Shown here: positions 6,568-10,015 of the stretch, piece after piece | Layout: each line of letters begins with the position of its first letter | Numbering within the stretch: position 1 is the stretch's first letter | DNA from: Desulfovibrio sp. | Lineage (GTDB): Bacteria; Desulfobacterota; Desulfovibrionia; Desulfovibrionales; Desulfovibrionaceae | NCBI GenBank assembly: GCA_003512875.1 | Contig: DONZ01000190.1 | Coordinates: 1-10,015, forward strand | Direction of reading: 5' to 3' | DNA length: 10,015 nucleotides | Made by a program: the position numbers and the translations under genes | Notes under the pieces: model-generated | Databases searched by the model: none | What the model was told of the DNA's origin: nothing | What the model saw: the letters and a program-made list of their open reading frames with translations, nothing else

Positions 6568-7578
6568 CTATGCCATATGGGCGCGTATTTCTTTAGCCTT
6601 TGCAATAGCGGCTTTTCTTGCCAAACTCTTAACAAAGCTTATCAGGAGAAGTATCAATAAAACAGCTTGCGTAAAGAAGAAGAAATACCATTGCAAACGG
6701 CGTTCGTTCCCAGCGGGTTTCGCCTTATTCAGCCAACTGTCCGCAATGCTTTTCCGTTCTTCGGGAGTGATTTGCGCAAGAGCCTTGTCCATAATTGAAA
6801 ACAATTCCGGCAAATCAGTGCGCACGGCAACGCTGTGCCCGAATTCAGACGGAATTTGTCCGACAGTGTGCAGCTGATAAATACCGGCGACCTGAATTTT
6901 TTCATTCAGGTTAAATTCATAGTCAATCACGGCATCAGCTTCGCCGTTTGTGACCATCTGCATGGCGCTGATCGTATCGCGAGCCGGAACAAGAACAATA
7001 TCGGGATAATTTGCGGCGACATAGTCATCCCAGTAATAATTCTTCACAACAGCGAGCTTTTTGCCTTTCAGATCGTCCAAAGTCAGATTGCTCGCGGTAT
7101 TTGTCCGAGGCACCATGATCATGCCGGGCAAATTCACATACGGTTCGGCAAACGACAAATACTCTTCACGGCGTTCGGTTTTCGCAAGCGCCATAAAAAG
7201 GTCAATACGTTTCAATTGGGCAAGTTCTTCAACCGTCGCCCAGTCTTGCTGACGCTGCACAGCAAAATCCATTCCTGTCATGGAAGAAAGCAAACGCAGA
7301 TAATCGCCGCCGATACCGGTGTATTGCCCACGTTCGTTAAAGGTTTCCAAAGGATAGAAGTTCGCGTCAACCCCAACCTGAATCACTTTGTTTTGCGCAA
7401 GCCAAGCAAGCTCCTGTTCTGAAAGCTCATCAACAATAGTTTTCTTATTTTCAAGAATACTTTGCACAACATCGGCTTGTTCCTGCTGCAGCGCTTGAGG
7501 ATAAAAACTTTGCACGCCAAGATAAACTTCGACGCAAAGTATTATCAAACCGAGAATAACTGTACCTAAAACACGCAT
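6568..7578 (-). CDS. Membrane-anchored Venus-flytrap (SBP_bac_3) protein without an output domain
   Basis: This 336-residue protein has one hydrophobic segment at 4-22, then a periplasmic type-3 solute-binding domain at about 52-286. That domain starts with LSEQELAWL...VIQVGVDANFYPLE and ends with ITPEERKSIADSWLNK, the opening and closing seen in EvgS/BvgS-type sensor proteins. It also has GIGGDYLRLLSSMTG, DLFMALAKTERREEYLSFAEPY and LKGKKLAVVKNYYW. A second membrane segment spans about 297-316. Only a 20-residue basic tail (KSLARKAAIAKAKE) follows, where a sensor would continue into a histidine kinase or GGDEF domain. The stop is followed by a good terminator, so this looks like its natural end, not a recent break. 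It is the last gene of the operon, 16 bases after the solute-binding protein gene, with GGTG before the ATG as a weak ribosome-binding site. It may present ligand to the permease or act as a co-sensor; the ligand is unknown. Confidence 0.8.
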   Translation of the reverse strand: MRVLGTVILGLIILCVEVYLGVQSFYPQALQQEQADVVQSILENKKTIVDELSEQELAWLAQNKVIQVGVDANFYPLETFNERGQYTGIGGDYLRLLSSMTGMDFAVQRQQDWATVEELAQLKRIDLFMALAKTERREEYLSFAEPYVNLPGMIMVPRTNTASNLTLDDLKGKKLAVVKNYYWDDYVAANYPDIVLVPARDTISAMQMVTNGEADAVIDYEFNLNEKIQVAGIYQLHTVGQIPSEFGHSVAVRTDLPELFSIMDKALAQITPEERKSIADSWLNKAKPAGNERRLQWYFFFFTQAVLLILLLISFVKSLARKAAIAKAKEIRAHMA

Positions 7579-7594
7579 AGTTTCACCGATTATC

Positions 7595-8689
7595 CTATTT
7601 CAAATCACTTTCTTCAATCATATTGATAAAGGTAGGAACAACATATTTGCTGCCGATAATATTCTTTTCTAAACTCTTGTGCACGGAACCGTAATTAAGC
7701 ACGAACTGCGCAATGCTTTCCTGCCATGCCTGAACCTTGCTCACGCCATTTTCGCCGACTGCGAACAATTCTTTTTGTTTAGCCAAATTAAAGAGCTTGA
7801 AGACGTTGAAATTCAAATCAAGCATGGTTTCAGAATAATCAAGTCCGAAAACGTCTTTGTAATATGTCTGCATTTCTTTCACGACATCGGCACGGGGAGC
7901 GTTCAAAAGCCAATGAATGCCGCGCATATAGATTGCCAGGAAATTTTTTGTGATTTCAGGATACTGTTCCGCATAGGCTTTGTTTACAACAATGAAAATC
8001 GGCAAACGCGCGTTGACATCATAAGCCGTGCTTGCCGTCACATAGCCTTTTCCGCTTGCCATGAACGTATATGGAGCCCAAAAAACAGCTGCATCGGCTT
8101 TCGCATGCTCAAAGCTCAGCAGTCCGAGCGCTTGGTCGATAAATTTGACATCGACTTCCCTCGGGCTTACGCCAAGAACTTCGAGATATTTAATCAACGT
8201 GTAATGGGAGGAACTGAGAGGGGTGACGATGAATGATTTTCTGCGGATATCCACGGCAGAACCGTATACGTTGGGATAAGAGCTTGCCACACCTTTCTTG
8301 TTCAAAATAGGGCTTCCGGGACGAACCATGACAGCATTGGCATCTGATTCATCATTGGCAAGGGCGATAACGAGCATATTGCCGTCTTTAGCGCCTCTCA
8401 AGGTAGGAATGGCGCCAAGACCGCCGATCGCCCAGTTGTTCACAGAAAAATCTTCCAATGCTTCATTGCCGGAACCATAAACAGTCGTAATGATGTTCAT
8501 GCCTTTTTCTTTATCCCAGCCTTGTTTTTTGGCGAGCCAAACCGGGAAAGATTCCTGTCCTGTGACCCAAGCGGTTTTCACATCGACCAAATTGTCTTTT
8601 TGGGCGCTTTTTTTAGCAAATGCAGGCATAGTCAAACCTAAAACACATACAGCGACAACAACTGTTTTCAACCAAAATCTTATTCTCAT
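7595..8689 (-). CDS. NitT/TauT-type periplasmic solute-binding protein
   Basis: This 364-residue protein has a clear signal peptide: a basic start, hydrophobic residues 9-21 and a PAFA/K cleavage site after residue 25. With no Cys at the cleavage site it should be a soluble periplasmic protein. The mature part resembles the NMT1/TauA/SsuA group of ABC-transporter binding proteins: VKTAWVTGQESFPVWLAKKQGWDKEKGM at its start (the family's substrate-facing first strand and helix), GSGNEALEDFSVNNWAIGGLGAIP, and FWAPYTFMASGKG with PIFIVVNKAYAEQYP further on. Members bind taurine, alkanesulfonates, nitrate, bicarbonate or thiamine precursors; the ligand here cannot be read from sequence. No ABC permease or ATPase lies next to it. 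The gene instead follows an APC permease by 23 bases and precedes a second binding-domain protein by 16. AAGAGG lies five bases before the ATG. Confidence 0.83.
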   Translation of the reverse strand: MRIRFWLKTVVVAVCVLGLTMPAFAKKSAQKDNLVDVKTAWVTGQESFPVWLAKKQGWDKEKGMNIITTVYGSGNEALEDFSVNNWAIGGLGAIPTLRGAKDGNMLVIALANDESDANAVMVRPGSPILNKKGVASSYPNVYGSAVDIRRKSFIVTPLSSSHYTLIKYLEVLGVSPREVDVKFIDQALGLLSFEHAKADAAVFWAPYTFMASGKGYVTASTAYDVNARLPIFIVVNKAYAEQYPEITKNFLAIYMRGIHWLLNAPRADVVKEMQTYYKDVFGLDYSETMLDLNFNVFKLFNLAKQKELFAVGENGVSKVQAWQESIAQFVLNYGSVHKSLEKNIIGSKYVVPTFINMIEESDLK

Positions 8690-8712
8690 AATAACCTCTT
8701 TTATGTATGAAA

Positions 8713-10015
8713 CTAATTTGAATACACTTCTTCTTTCGCCCGTTCTTCATCTTCATCGATATCAAACAAAACATGATAGTCAGACTTGCCGAAAAGCAAA
8801 TAACGCAAACGGGAATGAGGAGTTGCAGAAAGTTCGGCATGCTTCGTGGAATAAAACAGGCCGCCCAAAATAACCCATGAGAAAAGGCAGCACCAGGAAG
8901 GAATGCCGATACTTGCGGGAGAACTTGGATAAATAAGCAAAATAAAACAGATAATGGAAGTCATACAGCCAATGACCGCTAAGATTTTACCTACGGCAGC
9001 CCGGGCTATTTCCGGATGCTGTTCCAAATACTTATATGCGCACATGCAGGTGAAAAGATAAGCGAGCGCCGTACCGATGGCGGACATATCAACAATCCAA
9101 AGCAAAGCTTCCCTGCCGAACCAAGGGCAAATAAGCGTGAAAATCAAGATAAAGAGAGTGCTTTTCCATGGAGTGCCGTAACACGGATGAAGTTCCGCAA
9201 ACCAATCGGGCAGGAATTTGCTTCGTCCCATACTGAACAGCAAACGCGTGCTTGCCATGAAAAATCCGTTCATGCCGGACAAAATGGCGGCAAGCACAGG
9301 AATACAAAGGGCAATTCCGCCGAAACGTCCGAAAACTTGGTCCGCAATCCAGCCTGCGTCCCATGCGAATTTACGCGCCAGCAGTTCCGGATAAGGCATA
9401 TATCCCGCAACGGCAAGCACCATGGCGGAATATAAAACGGCACCCACGACAATGGAAATTATCATAAGGTCACGAGCTTTATGAGGAGAAAAATTAAATT
9501 CTTCGGCGGTCTGCGGAATGGTGTCAAACCCGACAAAAAGCCAAGGAGTCAGGGCAAGAACCATTAATACGCTTGCAAAAACGCCGCGGTTTTCATTGAA
9601 AAACGGTTTCAAGTTGTCGAAACTTGCTGTCTCGGATATGGCAGTTCCGCCGGCAAGCACCAAAATACCAAGTGTCAAAGCAATGGCTAAAAATACCTGC
9701 ACTGCGGAAGCCGCACTTACGCCTTTATAGTTCATATACCCCAAAAGGAGCAAAATTGCGGAAACGAAGCCGACTTCGCCCGCATTGACTTCCCAATCGG
9801 CAATGGAATACAAGTGTCCCACATCAAGTACGCCGGGCAGCAAATACCGGGTAAGCAAGATAAGTGCGGTCGCATTCGCAGCAATAACACATACATAGCT
9901 TAAAACTAACGCCCACCCGCAAATAAATGCGCCTTTGGAGCCAAAACCGGCATACGCATAGGCAAAAGCGCCGCCGGCGACAGGGTAAGGACGAATCAGC
10001 ACACTATAATTCAGT
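8713..10015 (-). CDS. APC-superfamily amino-acid permease, 5' end missing
   Basis: This is an inner-membrane secondary transporter for amino acids or amines. The frame is open to the window edge and reads LNYSV before the GTG at 10002, so that GTG is internal and the true start lies beyond. Counting from it, the first segment RPYPVAGGAFAYAYAGFG (4-21) is the APC motif of TM3 and its preceding loop, so roughly two helices are missing. PWLFVGFDTIPQTAEEFNF (153-171) is the family signature after TM6, and FMASTRLLFSMGRSKFLPDW (248-267) is the TM8-loop block. About ten hydrophobic segments are visible. It ends in a cytoplasmic tail rich in Asp and Glu (FDIDEDEERAKEE). The substrate cannot be named; a role as exchanger or as proton symporter is equally open. 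It is the first visible gene of the operon with the two binding-domain proteins, 23 bases upstream of the first. Confidence 0.9.
   Translation of the reverse strand, partial: LNYSVLIRPYPVAGGAFAYAYAGFGSKGAFICGWALVLSYVCVIAANATALILLTRYLLPGVLDVGHLYSIADWEVNAGEVGFVSAILLLLGYMNYKGVSAASAVQVFLAIALTLGILVLAGGTAISETASFDNLKPFFNENRGVFASVLMVLALTPWLFVGFDTIPQTAEEFNFSPHKARDLMIISIVVGAVLYSAMVLAVAGYMPYPELLARKFAWDAGWIADQVFGRFGGIALCIPVLAAILSGMNGFFMASTRLLFSMGRSKFLPDWFAELHPCYGTPWKSTLFILIFTLICPWFGREALLWIVDMSAIGTALAYLFTCMCAYKYLEQHPEIARAAVGKILAVIGCMTSIICFILLIYPSSPASIGIPSWCCLFSWVILGGLFYSTKHAELSATPHSRLRYLLFGKSDYHVLFDIDEDEERAKEEVYSN

Noticed and set aside
6835..7422. 195-codon plus-strand open frame opposite the membrane-anchored binding protein gene
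   Set aside because: It lies entirely antisense to a gene with clear family motifs, has no ribosome-binding site of note and a composition typical of a shadow frame.
7679..8236. 185-codon plus-strand open frame opposite the solute-binding protein gene
   Set aside because: Shadow of the real minus-strand gene, with no recognisable domain.
10000..10002. GTG as the start of the permease
   Set aside because: The frame stays open to the window edge, and the protein from this GTG begins at the third membrane segment of the family, so the start is outside the window.

Overview
The window looks like chromosome from an anaerobic, sulfate- or sulfite-reducing deltaproteobacterium (Desulfobacterota), most likely a host-associated member of the Desulfovibrionaceae. 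This placement is an inference. It rests on a stand-alone AICAR formyltransferase (no cyclohydrolase domain), a NIL-domain/ferredoxin protein of the kind linked to homocysteine synthesis in Desulfovibrio, a CpoB-like TPR protein, and a moderate, AT-leaning base composition that is lower than in most free-living Desulfovibrio. No rRNA, tRNA, CRISPR array, insertion sequence or phage gene was seen.

Left half, plus strand (1-4772): four closely packed genes. They are the 3' end of a CpoB/YbgF-like periplasmic TPR protein, a small NIL plus two-[4Fe-4S] ferredoxin protein, a 422-residue AICAR formyltransferase (PurH C-terminal half only), and a 757-residue RNB-domain exoribonuclease. The first three are separated by 8-20 bases and are probably co-transcribed. 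A perfect 9-bp hairpin stands between the purine gene and the RNase gene and may set how much transcription continues into the nuclease.

Middle (4773-5576): about 800 bases without a convincing long gene, lying between convergent transcription units. It holds a nested inverted-repeat structure just after the RNase gene, what looks like a decayed minus-strand gene, a possible 22-codon Cys-containing ORF with a good ribosome-binding site, and the metF terminator.

Right half, minus strand (10015 down to 5577): two transcription units. The upstream one carries an APC-family amino-acid permease (its 5' end lies outside the window), a secreted NitT/TauT-type solute-binding protein and a membrane-anchored SBP_bac_3 (Venus-flytrap) protein that has two membrane segments but no kinase or other output domain. 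It ends in a strong TTCG-loop terminator. After it comes metF (5,10-methylenetetrahydrofolate reductase) with its own near-consensus sigma-70 promoter. The spacer of that promoter is filled by an 18-bp imperfect dyad, a good operator candidate.

Together the window touches folate one-carbon metabolism (metF, AICAR formyltransferase), probable sulfide-to-homocysteine chemistry (NIL-ferredoxin) and uptake or sensing of an unidentified amino acid or amine. The permease plus two binding proteins without ABC-transporter parts is the most unusual arrangement here. No clearly new defence or mobile system was found.
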